Both the position numbers and the translations under genes were made by a program. A stretch of 13,536 nucleotides of DNA from Caldifarciminota bacterium (GTDB lineage Bacteria > Hydrothermota > Tepidihabitantia > Tepidihabitantales > JAOUPE01), in assembly GCA_029880025.1 (NCBI GenBank), contig JAOUPE010000016.1:1-13536 (forward strand), in the 5' to 3' direction. Under the pieces are notes generated by a model. The model did no database searches. It was not told the origin of the DNA and was given only the letters and a program-made list of their open reading frames with translations. This document shows positions 7,547-13,518 of this stretch, one piece after another. The stretch's first letter is position 1. Each line of letters opens with the position of its first letter.

Positions 7547-10000
7547 TTATGTCCCTTGTGATTCTTGGGCTATGCTCGACTCTTCAATCTTGGGCTTTTC
7601 CGAGAAAACCAAACGGTCATTGTCACGTTCAATATCGACGACCGAATTCTCCTTGAACCGATTTTTTAATAATTCTTCAGCCAGCGGGTCTTCTATGAGC
7701 CGACGCAACGCCCGTTTGATTGGTCGGGCACCAAACTGCGGGTCAAAACCTTGCTCAACCAAGAGTTCCTTAGCCGATTTTGACAACTGTAAGGTCAGTT
7801 TCTTTTCTCTCATGCGTGCTTGAATATCTAAGAGCTGAATCTCGACAATCTTTTCCATTTCTTGTCGGTCGAGCGACCGGAAGACAATGATTTCATCGAT
7901 TCGGTTAATAAATTCGGGACGGAATACTTTTGTCACTTCGTTCAATAATTTGTCCTTCATCTTTTCATAAGATTCGGCTTCTTCTACCTGCTGAAAACCG
8001 ATTGACGATGCACGACGTATTTCTTCGGTCGCAATATTTGAGGTCATGATGATTACGGTGTTTTTGAAATTTACCCTACGCCCTAAAGAGTCGGTTACCT
8101 GACCGTCCTCCAAGATTTGCAAGAGGATATTGAAAACATCAGGATGGGCTTTTTCAATCTCATCGAACAGCACAACCGAATACTGCTTGCGTCTCACCCG
8201 TTCGGTTAGCTGGCCACCTTCCTCATAACCGACATAACCCGGTGGTGCGCCGACCAGTCTTGAGACATTAAATTTCTCCATATATTCTGACATATCGAAT
8301 CGAACCAGAGCATTCTCGTCACCAAACATAAACCTGGCTAAGACTCTTGCTAACTCGGTCTTACCAACCCCGGTCGGACCTAAGAAGATGAAAGAACCGA
8401 TTGGACGTCTTGGGTCTTTTATGCCGGCTCGGCTTCTTCTTATTGCTTTGGCAATCGTTTCAATCGCATGGTCCTGACCAACGATTCTTTGCTTGATTTC
8501 ATCTTCCATCTTTAACAGCCGGGATTGTTCATTTTCTTCGAGTTTGGAGAGCGGCACCGAACTCCAGGAAGAAACAACATAAGCAACATCTTCTTCGGAA
8601 ACTACCGGGAAAGTTCCTTTCTTTTCCCATTCCTTTCTTTTCTTTTTCAAGAGGTCCATCATTCGTTTCTGTTCATCCCGCAATTCAGCCGCTCGCTCGA
8701 ACTCCTGTCGTCTTACCGCATCTTCTTTGGACCGGCGCAGTTTTTCTAATTTCTTATCGAGTTCTTCCAGTTCTGGATTAATAACCGGACGCAAAAGCTT
8801 AACCCTTGAACCGGCTTCATCAATCACGTCGATTGCCTTATCCGGCAAGAATCGTTCGGTGATATAGCGGTCAGCCAAATAAGCCGCCGCTTCTAAAGCG
8901 GGGTCATTATAGGAAACACCATGGTGCAGTTCGTATTTCTCCTTCAAACCTTTCAGAATCATTACGGTTTCGACAACACCGGGTGGTTCGACAATAATCG
9001 GCTGGAATCTACGTTCCAATGCCGAGTGTTTTTCAATATAGCGTCGATATTCTTCCAGGGTGGTGGCACCGATACACTGCAGTTCACCTCTGGCTAGAGC
9101 CGGTTTTAACATATTTGAGGCATCGATTGCACCTTCGGCTGCGCCAGCCCCAACAATTGTGTGCAACTCGTCAATAAAGATGACGCAATCGCCATGACTG
9201 GTGATTTCATTGAGAATCGCTTTCAGACGTTCCTCGAATTGACCACGGTATTTGGTGCCGGCAACGATTGAGGCGATATCCAGGGCTAAGACTCGTTTGT
9301 TTTTAAGAACGCTCGGGGTTTTACCTTCGATGATGCGCTGGGCTAATCCTTCAACGATTGCGGTCTTGCCGACTCCGGCTTCACCAATCAGGACCGGATT
9401 ATTCTTTTTTCTTCGGGCGAGAATCTGGATGATCCGTTCAATCTCTTTGGACCGACCAATGATTGGGTCTAATTTATCTTCGCGCGCCAGTTGCGTTAAA
9501 TCTCGAGAAAAATAGTCTAAGGTTGGAGTCTTCGATTTACTCTTCGAATATTGTTGCGAATAATCACCACCCAAGAGACGAACCGTTTCACTGCGCACCA
9601 TATCAATTTCGATGCCTAATGATTGTAGAACCTGGCAGGCGACACCGCGTTCTTCACGTAAAAGACCTAATAACAGATGTTCGGTGCCGACATAACTGTG
9701 ATTCATGCGGCGTGCCTCGTCGACCGCATAATTGAGCGAGGAGCGTGCCTCTTGATTCAACGGGATTTCACCGAGCACTAAAGTCTCGGTACCATAATTT
9801 ACTGCATTATCCACTGCCCGGCGCAGGTCATTAAGGTTGATGCCGAGATTACCAAGCACGATAGCGGCAACACCTTCACCTTCCTTTAAGATTCCTAAAA
9901 GAAGATGTTCGGTGCCGATATAGTCATGGTGGAGTCGGATTGCTTCCTGGCGGGCAAGGGAAATTACTTTTCGGACACGTTCGGTAAATCTTTCTTGCAT
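7547..10000 (-). CDS. clpC: ATP-dependent Clp protease ATPase subunit ClpC
   Basis: 817 residues from the ATG at 10000. Two Clp-N repeats (about 3-146) carry the marker [12 protein letters not shown] and its second copy [15 protein letters not shown]+ module 1 has Walker A GEAGVGKT (206-213) and Walker B VIFIDE (273-278). A short middle region holds a UVR-like motif ([12 protein letters not shown], ending near 444), which separates ClpC from ClpB. AAA+ module 2 has Walker A GPTGVGKT (541-548) and Walker B VVLFDE (609-614). An IGF tripeptide (667-669) is the usual ClpP-docking loop, so it should unfold substrates for ClpP; clpP is not in this window. The start matches family N-termini ([16 protein letters not shown]); a longer in-frame start at 10081 would sit upstream of the promoter and is rejected. 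bamA follows in the same direction. Confidence 0.96.
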   Translation of the reverse strand: MQERFTERVRKVISLARQEAIRLHHDYIGTEHLLLGILKEGEGVAAIVLGNLGINLNDLRRAVDNAVNYGTETLVLGEIPLNQEARSSLNYAVDEARRMNHSYVGTEHLLLGLLREERGVACQVLQSLGIEIDMVRSETVRLLGGDYSQQYSKSKSKTPTLDYFSRDLTQLAREDKLDPIIGRSKEIERIIQILARRKKNNPVLIGEAGVGKTAIVEGLAQRIIEGKTPSVLKNKRVLALDIASIVAGTKYRGQFEERLKAILNEITSHGDCVIFIDELHTIVGAGAAEGAIDASNMLKPALARGELQCIGATTLEEYRRYIEKHSALERRFQPIIVEPPGVVETVMILKGLKEKYELHHGVSYNDPALEAAAYLADRYITERFLPDKAIDVIDEAGSRVKLLRPVINPELEELDKKLEKLRRSKEDAVRRQEFERAAELRDEQKRMMDLLKKKRKEWEKKGTFPVVSEEDVAYVVSSWSSVPLSKLEENEQSRLLKMEDEIKQRIVGQDHAIETIAKAIRRSRAGIKDPRRPIGSFIFLGPTGVGKTELARVLARFMFGDENALVRFDMSEYMEKFNVSRLVGAPPGYVGYEEGGQLTERVRRKQYSVVLFDEIEKAHPDVFNILLQILEDGQVTDSLGRRVNFKNTVIIMTSNIATEEIRRASSIGFQQVEEAESYEKMKDKLLNEVTKVFRPEFINRIDEIIVFRSLDRQEMEKIVEIQLLDIQARMREKKLTLQLSKSAKELLVEQGFDPQFGARPIKRALRRLIEDPLAEELLKNRFKENSVVDIERDNDRLVFSEKPKIEESSIAQESQGT

Positions 10001-10006
10001 GTCTAT

Positions 10007-10035
10007 ATTGTATTGATAACTTGCTATTTTGTCAA
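10007..10035 (-). promoter_or_regulatory. Strong promoter of clpC, leaderless geometry
   Basis: On the minus strand a perfect TTGACA (10035-10030), a 17-bp spacer and TACAAT (10012-10007, 5/6 match) end 6 nt before the clpC ATG. Transcription should begin at or within a base or two of the AUG. There is no Shine-Dalgarno sequence. No CIRCE-like or CtsR-like operator was recognised around it. Confidence 0.8.
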
Positions 10036-10267
10036 GAGAAAACGACTGAGATTTACCAATACTCTTATTTAAATAAACCACCGATGAACCCGGATAAACG
10101 CTGATTGTTAATTATGCCAAAAGTCATTTAACATTGACAATGCATTGAAAATCATTAAACTATAATACGAATCGTGCGAATGATTGCGGATGTTTCGAAA
10201 ATCAAAGAAGCCAGTGCCGAAGCGAACTGAACATTACATTCGGGAAATTCGTTTATTCTAAATTAAT

Positions 10268-10343
10268 CGGGGAGTAGCGCAGCTCGGTTTAGCGCACCTC
10301 GCTTGGGACGAGGGGGTCGCCCGTTCAAATCGGGTCTCCCCGA
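10268..10343 (+). tRNA. tRNA-Pro (anticodon UGG)
   Basis: A 76-nt cloverleaf: acceptor CGGGGAG/CTCCCCG with discriminator A, anticodon stem CCTCG/CGAGG around loop CTTGGGA (anticodon TGG), and T-loop TTCAAAT. CCA is not encoded. The gene diverges from clpC. A perfect TATAAT at 10161-10166 may serve it with a long 5' leader, but the TTGACA at 10134 is 21 bp away from it, which is too far for a standard promoter. The last 11 nt of the gene belong to a repeat that recurs at 10931. Confidence 0.96.
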
Positions 10344-10348
10344 TATTT
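10333..10348 (+). repeat. Direct repeat, left copy, at tRNA-Pro 3' end (attL-like)
   Basis: GGTCTCCCCGATATTT covers the last 11 nt of tRNA-Pro plus 5 nt of flank. It recurs without mismatch at 10931-10946, 598 bp downstream, with the toxin-antitoxin cassette between the copies. This is the layout left when an element integrates into a tRNA 3' end and restores it. Confidence 0.7.
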
Positions 10349-10377
10349 ATTTTTAAAAACTCTTTTAAACGGCTCAC

Positions 10378-10405
10378 TTGACACGGTTGGTAAAGAACCT
10401 ATAAT
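10378..10405 (+). promoter_or_regulatory. Consensus promoter of toxin-antitoxin cassette
   Basis: A perfect TTGACA (10378-10383), 16-bp spacer and perfect TATAAT (10400-10405). Transcription should begin near 10412, where an ATG opens a short leader ORF. The antitoxin ATG is 61 nt past the -10 box. No clear operator palindrome overlaps it. Confidence 0.8.
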
Positions 10406-10411
10406 TTTTTT

Positions 10412-10465
10412 ATGATTAATCCTGATTTTTATTTGGGTGGGAATTCTTTAAATAAAGGAGAATAA
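10412..10465 (+). CDS. Putative 17-residue leaderless leader peptide ahead of antitoxin
   Basis: An ATG 6 nt after a perfect TATAAT starts a 17-codon frame, MINPDFYLGGNSLNKGE, that stops at TAA one base before the antitoxin ATG (TAA-T-ATG). Its last codons contain the AAAGGAG ribosome site of the antitoxin. The position relative to the -10 box matches the leaderless genes elsewhere in the window. If translated, it could couple ribosomes to the antitoxin or work as a small regulator. Short chance ORFs are common, so this rests on position only. Confidence 0.35.
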   Translation: MINPDFYLGGNSLNKGE

Positions 10466-10466
10466 T

Positions 10467-10682
10467 ATGGCAACAAATAATAAACGGGTAGTAGAAGTTC
10501 CGACTAAGGATTTCAAGCGAATACTTAAAGCTTATAACACAATTGGCAGTTTTTTAGAGCACTACTTAGGACCAGAATTACTTTACAAGAAAGAGTTTAT
10601 AAAAGGCATGAGGCATGCACTCAATGAAGTCGTGAGAAAAAAAACCAAAAGAGTTAATGATTGGGAGAGCTTTCGGTCCTGA
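10467..10682 (+). CDS. Putative antitoxin of a type II toxin-antitoxin pair
   Basis: 71 residues, charged and mainly helical. The C-terminal half (EFIKGMRHALNEVVRKKTKR, then VNDWESF) has the look of antitoxin tails that wrap RelE/ParE-like toxins: a 'F..G...AL.EV..GK.KRV...E.F' pattern. I cannot name the DNA-binding fold of the N-terminal half. The start is well supported: AAAGGAG six bases before ATG, downstream of a consensus promoter. The toxin follows with a start near or overlapping its stop codon, the usual antitoxin-first order. The call depends on the neighbour as much as on the protein itself. Confidence 0.6.
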   Translation: MATNNKRVVEVPTKDFKRILKAYNTIGSFLEHYLGPELLYKKEFIKGMRHALNEVVRKKTKRVNDWESFRS

Positions 10683-10687
10683 CATCA

Positions 10688-10906
10688 GTGCGTAAGATTG
10701 AGAAAACCTCGGTTTTCACTAAAGATTTAAAATCACTTCACCCCAAGCTTATCAAAGAAGTATGGAAGATAGTGCGTATATTAGGTGAGAATGTATTCGA
10801 TTCTCGATTAGACATCAAAAAACTTGAAGGTTACAAAAGTGTTTGGCGAGTCAGTCTTCGAAAAAATTACCGGTTGATATTCACATTTGATACCGTAAAG
10901 GAATAA
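10688..10906 (+). CDS. RelE/ParE-superfamily toxin, probably C-terminally shortened
   Basis: 72 residues from GTG at 10688. The pattern (MRKIEKTSVFTKDLKSLHPK at the N-terminus, KKLEGYKSVWRVSLRKNYRL then IFTFD near the C-terminus) is that of RelE/ParE-fold toxins, which are mRNA interferases or gyrase poisons. Family members usually continue about 15-20 residues past this point into a last beta strand with a 'RIGHRxxVY' or 'GKHDIL'-like end; here the protein stops after FDTVKE. No simple frameshift restores that end. The start is uncertain: CTG at 10679 would overlap the antitoxin stop as CTGA and is better spaced from GGGAGAG at 10663, while GTG at 10688 fits family N-termini better; TTG at 10661 is a third option. 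The toxin may be inactive or minimal. Confidence 0.65.
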   Translation: MRKIEKTSVFTKDLKSLHPKLIKEVWKIVRILGENVFDSRLDIKKLEGYKSVWRVSLRKNYRLIFTFDTVKE

Positions 10907-10930
10907 GTTTGTAATAGAAAGTTAGTCCCC

Positions 10931-10946
10931 GGTCTCCCCGATATTT
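10931..10946 (+). repeat. Direct repeat, right copy (attR-like)
   Basis: A 16-bp exact copy of the 3' end of tRNA-Pro with its flank. The preceding bases (GTCCCC) do not match the tRNA, so this is not a full tRNA gene; it is a fragment 24 nt beyond the toxin stop codon. Confidence 0.7.
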
Positions 10947-10965
10947 TTTTTAACCAACGAATAAT

Positions 10966-10991
10966 CCGAATGTCATCGAATTTAACGAATC
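10966..10991 (-). repeat. Dispersed ATTCGT-type intergenic repeat, copy A
   Basis: These 26 nt match the reverse complement of 12636-12661 at 21 positions by eye. The core is CGAATG...CGAATT..AACGAAT. A shorter relative lies at 11019-11035 in the opposite orientation (CATTCGTTACATTCGTA). It occupies the spacer between the toxin cassette and the hydrolase promoter. Confidence 0.45.
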
Positions 10992-11046
10992 GATTACAAT
11001 ATTCAAGTTATTTGCTTTCATTCGTTACATTCGTATATGAATTTTA

Positions 11047-11075
11047 TTGACTTTATTATATCAGTCAAATAAAAT
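11047..11075 (+). promoter_or_regulatory. Promoter of the metallo-hydrolase, leaderless geometry
   Basis: TTGACT (11047-11052), 17-bp spacer, TAAAAT (11070-11075). The ATG of MQFGKFEIHP is 7 nt further, at the expected transcription start. The promoter overlaps any longer in-frame start (TTG 11047, ATG 11074), which argues against them. Confidence 0.7.
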
Positions 11076-11082
11076 GATTTCT

Positions 11083-11922
11083 ATGCAGTTCGGCAAATTT
11101 GAAATCCATCCAATCTATGACGGTTATTTTGCCTTAGACGGCGGTGCGATGTTTGGCGTCGTGCCAAAAATCTTCTGGGAGAAGACCAATCCAGCCGATG
11201 AGCGAAACCGAATCTCCTTAGCTTTGCGCACCGTGTTAGTAAAAACCGAAAAGGAATTAATCCTGATTGATACCGGCATCGGGGATAAGTTTAACCATAA
11301 GTTTAAAGAGATATATCGGGTTGATAAATCCTATACCATTGACGAGTCGTTGAAAAAGGTCGGGTTAGCGCCAAGCGATATTAATTTTGTCATCAATACC
11401 CATCTCCATTTTGACCATTGCGGCGGTAACACGAAAATTGATGAGTCGGGTCAAGTCGCGCCCAGATTTTCTAATGCCAAGTATTTTATCCAGCAAGATG
11501 AATGGGAATATGCCCTAAAACCGGATGTCCGGTCCAAAGCGAGTTATATTGATGATAACTATAAACCTTTGGCAAAATACGGCAACTTAAATCTTACGAA
11601 CGGTGATTGGGAAGTTGTTAAAGGGATTGAGGTGATTAAGACGGCTGGACATACTCCTGGTCATCAAATCGTTCTGATTAAATCGGCTGGAAAAACCGCG
11701 GTTTACTGGGGTGATTTGATTCCTACTGCATCGCATCTCAATGTGCCTTATGTGATGGGGTATGATTTATTTCCATTAACCACAATGGATTGGAAAGAAA
11801 AATTGTTGAAACAGGCATTAGACCAAAATTGGCTTATGCTCTTTGAGCACGACCCGAAGATTGGTTTTTCACGGCTTGTCCAAGAACAGGGGAGATGGGT
11901 CAGCCAGCCAGTAAAAGAATAA
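11083..11922 (+). CDS. Metallo-beta-lactamase-fold hydrolase
   Basis: 279 residues from the ATG at 11083. The binuclear zinc motif HLHFDH (His107, His109, Asp111, His112) is complete, followed by GHTPGH (His194), Asp211 in YWGDLIP, and His256 in FEHD. Spacing and the N-terminal LIDTGIG strand fit the lactonase/glyoxalase-like branch of the superfamily that includes N-acyl homoserine lactonases; the natural substrate cannot be read from sequence. There is no signal peptide, so it is probably cytoplasmic. It stands alone, with its own leaderless-type promoter, just beyond the right repeat of the tRNA-Pro cassette. Roles other than lactone hydrolysis (thioester or phosphodiester hydrolysis) are equally open. 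Confidence 0.9.
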   Translation: MQFGKFEIHPIYDGYFALDGGAMFGVVPKIFWEKTNPADERNRISLALRTVLVKTEKELILIDTGIGDKFNHKFKEIYRVDKSYTIDESLKKVGLAPSDINFVINTHLHFDHCGGNTKIDESGQVAPRFSNAKYFIQQDEWEYALKPDVRSKASYIDDNYKPLAKYGNLNLTNGDWEVVKGIEVIKTAGHTPGHQIVLIKSAGKTAVYWGDLIPTASHLNVPYVMGYDLFPLTTMDWKEKLLKQALDQNWLMLFEHDPKIGFSRLVQEQGRWVSQPVKE

Positions 11923-11998
11923 TATTAAATATCAAAAATTAAAAATGAATTTAGCAAGAAATATTTAATCTTGGAATTTGACTTTTTAATAAATCCGA

Positions 11999-12027
11999 TT
12001 GACTTTTCGCTATTACGGCACAATAAT
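11999..12027 (+). promoter_or_regulatory. Promoter of the ligase gene, leaderless geometry
   Basis: TTGACT (11999-12004), 17-bp spacer, AATAAT (12022-12027, 5/6). A GTG start follows 5 nt later at 12033. The sequence TTGACTTTT occurs twice, at 11978 and 11999, exactly 21 bp apart (about two helical turns), which could be a second -35 element or an operator. Confidence 0.6.
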
Positions 12028-12032
12028 TGATT

Positions 12033-12620
12033 GTGGATGATTTAAAAGAAATCGGTCCGGTCTGGCTGATGCAGCCGATTCCCTATTTCGGCGAAAAAAT
12101 AAATTCGGATTGGATTTACGAGCCAAAGATTGACGGCTGGCGGTTACAAATTATTAAAGACAACAATGGCAAAATCGAGTGCTGGGGAAGAAGGTTAGAA
12201 AAAAAGCCTAATTGGACCAATAAGCTTTCAACCGTAATCAAGGCGGCTGATGATTTGCCACAAGGCACCATCATCGATGCCGAGTTATATTCGACAAAAG
12301 GTCGAAGGTTCATTCCTTCGGTTATTGCCGGCAATCGTAAAGCAAAGCCAATCGTTTATCTCTTTGATGTGATATATTATCAGGGAAAATTTATCGGCAA
12401 TTTTCCGCTTAAAGAACGTAAAAAGCTACTCAGTCGAATTCAAGTCAAACCACCATTGTATGTGGTTGAATATAAACCAGTAGTTGATGTGAAAAAACAT
12501 CTTTTGGCAATGGCGAAAAAAGGTCATGAAGGCATCGTCTTAAAAAAATTATCTTCGCCCTATTTATTATCGCCATCCGCACCAATGGCAACCGAATACT
12601 GGAGAAAAATAAAAAGTTGA
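12033..12620 (+). CDS. ATP-dependent DNA ligase-like protein, nucleotidyltransferase domain only
   Basis: 195 residues from the GTG at 12033. Nucleotidyltransferase motifs of ATP-dependent ligases are in order: motif I EPKIDGWR with the AMP-accepting Lys32, IIDAELY (conserved acidic residue), motif III-like YLFDVIYY, motif IV HEGIVLKK, and motif V WRKIK at the very C-terminus. The OB-fold domain with motif VI, present in normal ATP-dependent ligases, is absent, and no continuation in other frames downstream was seen. It could bind nicked DNA with a partner, act on RNA, or be a self-adenylating relic. The start is inferred from the promoter: a TTG at 12027 lies within the -10 box. No Shine-Dalgarno sequence. 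The next gene on the same strand is the 12721 unknown, 100 nt away. Confidence 0.8.
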   Translation: MDDLKEIGPVWLMQPIPYFGEKINSDWIYEPKIDGWRLQIIKDNNGKIECWGRRLEKKPNWTNKLSTVIKAADDLPQGTIIDAELYSTKGRRFIPSVIAGNRKAKPIVYLFDVIYYQGKFIGNFPLKERKKLLSRIQVKPPLYVVEYKPVVDVKKHLLAMAKKGHEGIVLKKLSSPYLLSPSAPMATEYWRKIKS

Positions 12621-12635
12621 ATATCAACGTGTTAT

Positions 12636-12661
12636 CATTCGTTGAATTCGCTGTCATTCGT
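12636..12661 (+). repeat. Dispersed ATTCGT-type intergenic repeat, copy B
   Basis: CATTCGTTGAATTCGCTGTC followed by ATTCGT, then a perfect TATAAT (12661-12666). A further degenerate relative is at 12698-12708 (CATTCGTTAAC). It fills the spacer between the ligase and the 12721 gene. Confidence 0.45.
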
Positions 12662-12710
12662 ATAATTTGTATTTATTTAATTCGCGGTCATTGGTAACAT
12701 TCGTTAACAA

Positions 12711-12717
12711 AGGAGGT
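12711..12717 (+). promoter_or_regulatory. Strong Shine-Dalgarno site
   Basis: AGGAGGT three bases before the ATG at 12721, followed by TTT. The same GGAGGTTTTATG string starts rng, so the canonical anti-Shine-Dalgarno is in use here alongside the leaderless starts. Confidence 0.85.
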
Positions 12718-12720
12718 TTT

Positions 12721-13254
12721 ATGGCAGTTGGCAGATTTCAGGTAATGGCAACCTTACAAGCCGCCCGGGCATATGTTTCAGGAATGTCGGTTGCAAGCGC
12801 TAAGAGCTGGGGCTTAAATCGGGCAATATTTTATGCGGCAGCCAAAAAAGGATTCTTTAAACCAAAAGCCGGTCCACCTAAACCACCCGAATTTAAAGTG
12901 CCGATGCCTGAGGAAAAATTAGCCGCAGTCCGAAAGTCATTCGGGGTGACTCATCTGGGTGATGAAATGGCATATAGTGTTAAACTCGAGGGTAAGACGA
13001 TGTTCACGATTGGTTCGGAAATTCAGACCCCGGAAAATTTCAAAAAGAGTATCGAGCATCGATTCAGTAAATCTTTTTCTAAGGCTTGGCAAGAAGCAGT
13101 GCAAATCTGTAAAGGTTATGATAAGGGAGTACTCCAATCTCAGCACTATTTCTATGAAACGGTTTACAAAACCAGAAGAGACGAACTCGCCCAAAAATGG
13201 ACTGAAATGGCAGCAAAACCTTTGTCCAGTCCAAAGCGTAAGACGAAAAGGTAA
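12721..13254 (+). CDS. Uncharacterised 177-residue basic protein
   Basis: The ATG at 12721 has a near-perfect AGGAGGT three bases upstream, the best ribosome site in the window. An N-terminal helical part (1-46, ...VASAKSWGLNRAIFYAAAKK) is joined through a proline-rich linker (47-64; KPKAGPPKPPEFKVPMPEEK) to a charged mixed domain (65-165), and the protein ends in a basic tail SSPKRKTKR. There is no signal peptide or long hydrophobic segment, so it should be cytosolic. The basic tail and lysine content suggest nucleic-acid contact, but I recognise no family and no catalytic motif. It follows the one-domain ligase on the same strand, so the two could be linked; a TATAAT at 12661 may give it its own transcript. 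An in-frame start at 12667 is less likely than the Shine-Dalgarno-supported one. Confidence 0.75.
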   Translation: MAVGRFQVMATLQAARAYVSGMSVASAKSWGLNRAIFYAAAKKGFFKPKAGPPKPPEFKVPMPEEKLAAVRKSFGVTHLGDEMAYSVKLEGKTMFTIGSEIQTPENFKKSIEHRFSKSFSKAWQEAVQICKGYDKGVLQSQHYFYETVYKTRRDELAQKWTEMAAKPLSSPKRKTKR

Positions 13255-13377
13255 TTTAGCGATTTAAAAATTAGCCTTAAATCACTTAAGCTCAACCTCA
13301 ACCAAAAATAGTGGGAAAAATTGTAGGGACACTTCCCTCTTCGAGACCGATTAAAAACTTGAAGGTTTTAGAATAAT

Positions 13378-13406
13378 TTGTAATATCACTGAGGACTTTT
13401 GATAAT
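13378..13406 (+). promoter_or_regulatory. Candidate promoter before the right-edge palindrome
   Basis: TTGTAA (13378-13383), 17-bp spacer, GATAAT (13401-13406, 5/6). Four bases later the ATG at 13411 and the left arm of the hairpin begin, so a transcript would start at the base of the structure. Confidence 0.35.
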
Positions 13407-13410
13407 AAAA

Positions 13411-13518
13411 ATGGGCGGGTCGAGCATCTACCCTCATAAGCCCTTCTTTGAGCATGTTGAAGCCTTCTTTGAAGCTCACCCGCCCAAAATTCACATGTTA
13501 TTTACCACGAAGACTTGA
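13411..13518 (+). CDS. Possible 35-residue small protein overlapping the palindrome
   Basis: The frame starts with ATG 4 nt after a GATAAT box and stops with TGA at 13518. It includes PFFEHVEAFFEAHPP, in which a seven-residue unit (FFE....) repeats because the 10-bp DNA repeats are 21 bp apart. The frame lies almost wholly within an inverted repeat, so it may be a by-product of the DNA structure. No family is recognised and there is no Shine-Dalgarno sequence. Confidence 0.2.
   Translation: MGGSSIYPHKPFFEHVEAFFEAHPPKIHMLFTTKT
13412..13486 (+). repeat. Long imperfect palindrome, REP-like or structured RNA
   Basis: TGGGCGGGT (13412-13420) plus GAGC (13422-13425) pairs with GCTC (13474-13477) plus ACCCGCCCA (13478-13486): 13 pairs with one bulged C, far more GC-rich than the surroundings. 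The 48-nt interior holds a 10-bp direct repeat CCTTCTTTGA (13442 and 13463) and CTTC/GAAG mini-stems. A GTAG at 13323 in GTAGGGACAC recalls the GTAG tag of REP elements. It lies in the 282-bp stretch after the last complete gene. Mobile REP-like repeat, terminator or small RNA are all possible. Confidence 0.5.

Noticed and set aside
10001..10081. 27-residue N-terminal extension of ClpC from an upstream ATG
   Set aside because: It overlaps a near-perfect promoter and has no similarity to ClpC N-termini, which begin close to [12 protein letters not shown].
10081..10110. Phrase CCGATGAACCCGGATAAACG as an intergenic repeat unit
   Set aside because: It resembles simple GATxAAC-type spacer repeats seen in many genomes, but there is only one copy here, so nothing can be supported.
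10161..10230. Perfect TATAAT followed 7 nt later by GTG opening an 18-codon frame, resembling another leaderless gene
   Set aside because: The nearest TTGACA is 21 bp upstream, outside normal spacing, the frame is very short, and tRNA-Pro follows with no link; more likely a stray -10 box or a tRNA leader promoter.
11925..11970. ATTAAATAT...ATATTTAAT inverted repeat after the hydrolase as a terminator
   Set aside because: All A/T, with a loop near 29 nt and no clear T-tract; it is expected by chance in such AT-rich spacer.
12937..13267. Overlapping frames on both strands within the 12721 gene
   Set aside because: No ribosome sites or promoters, and the 12721 frame with AGGAGGT explains the region.
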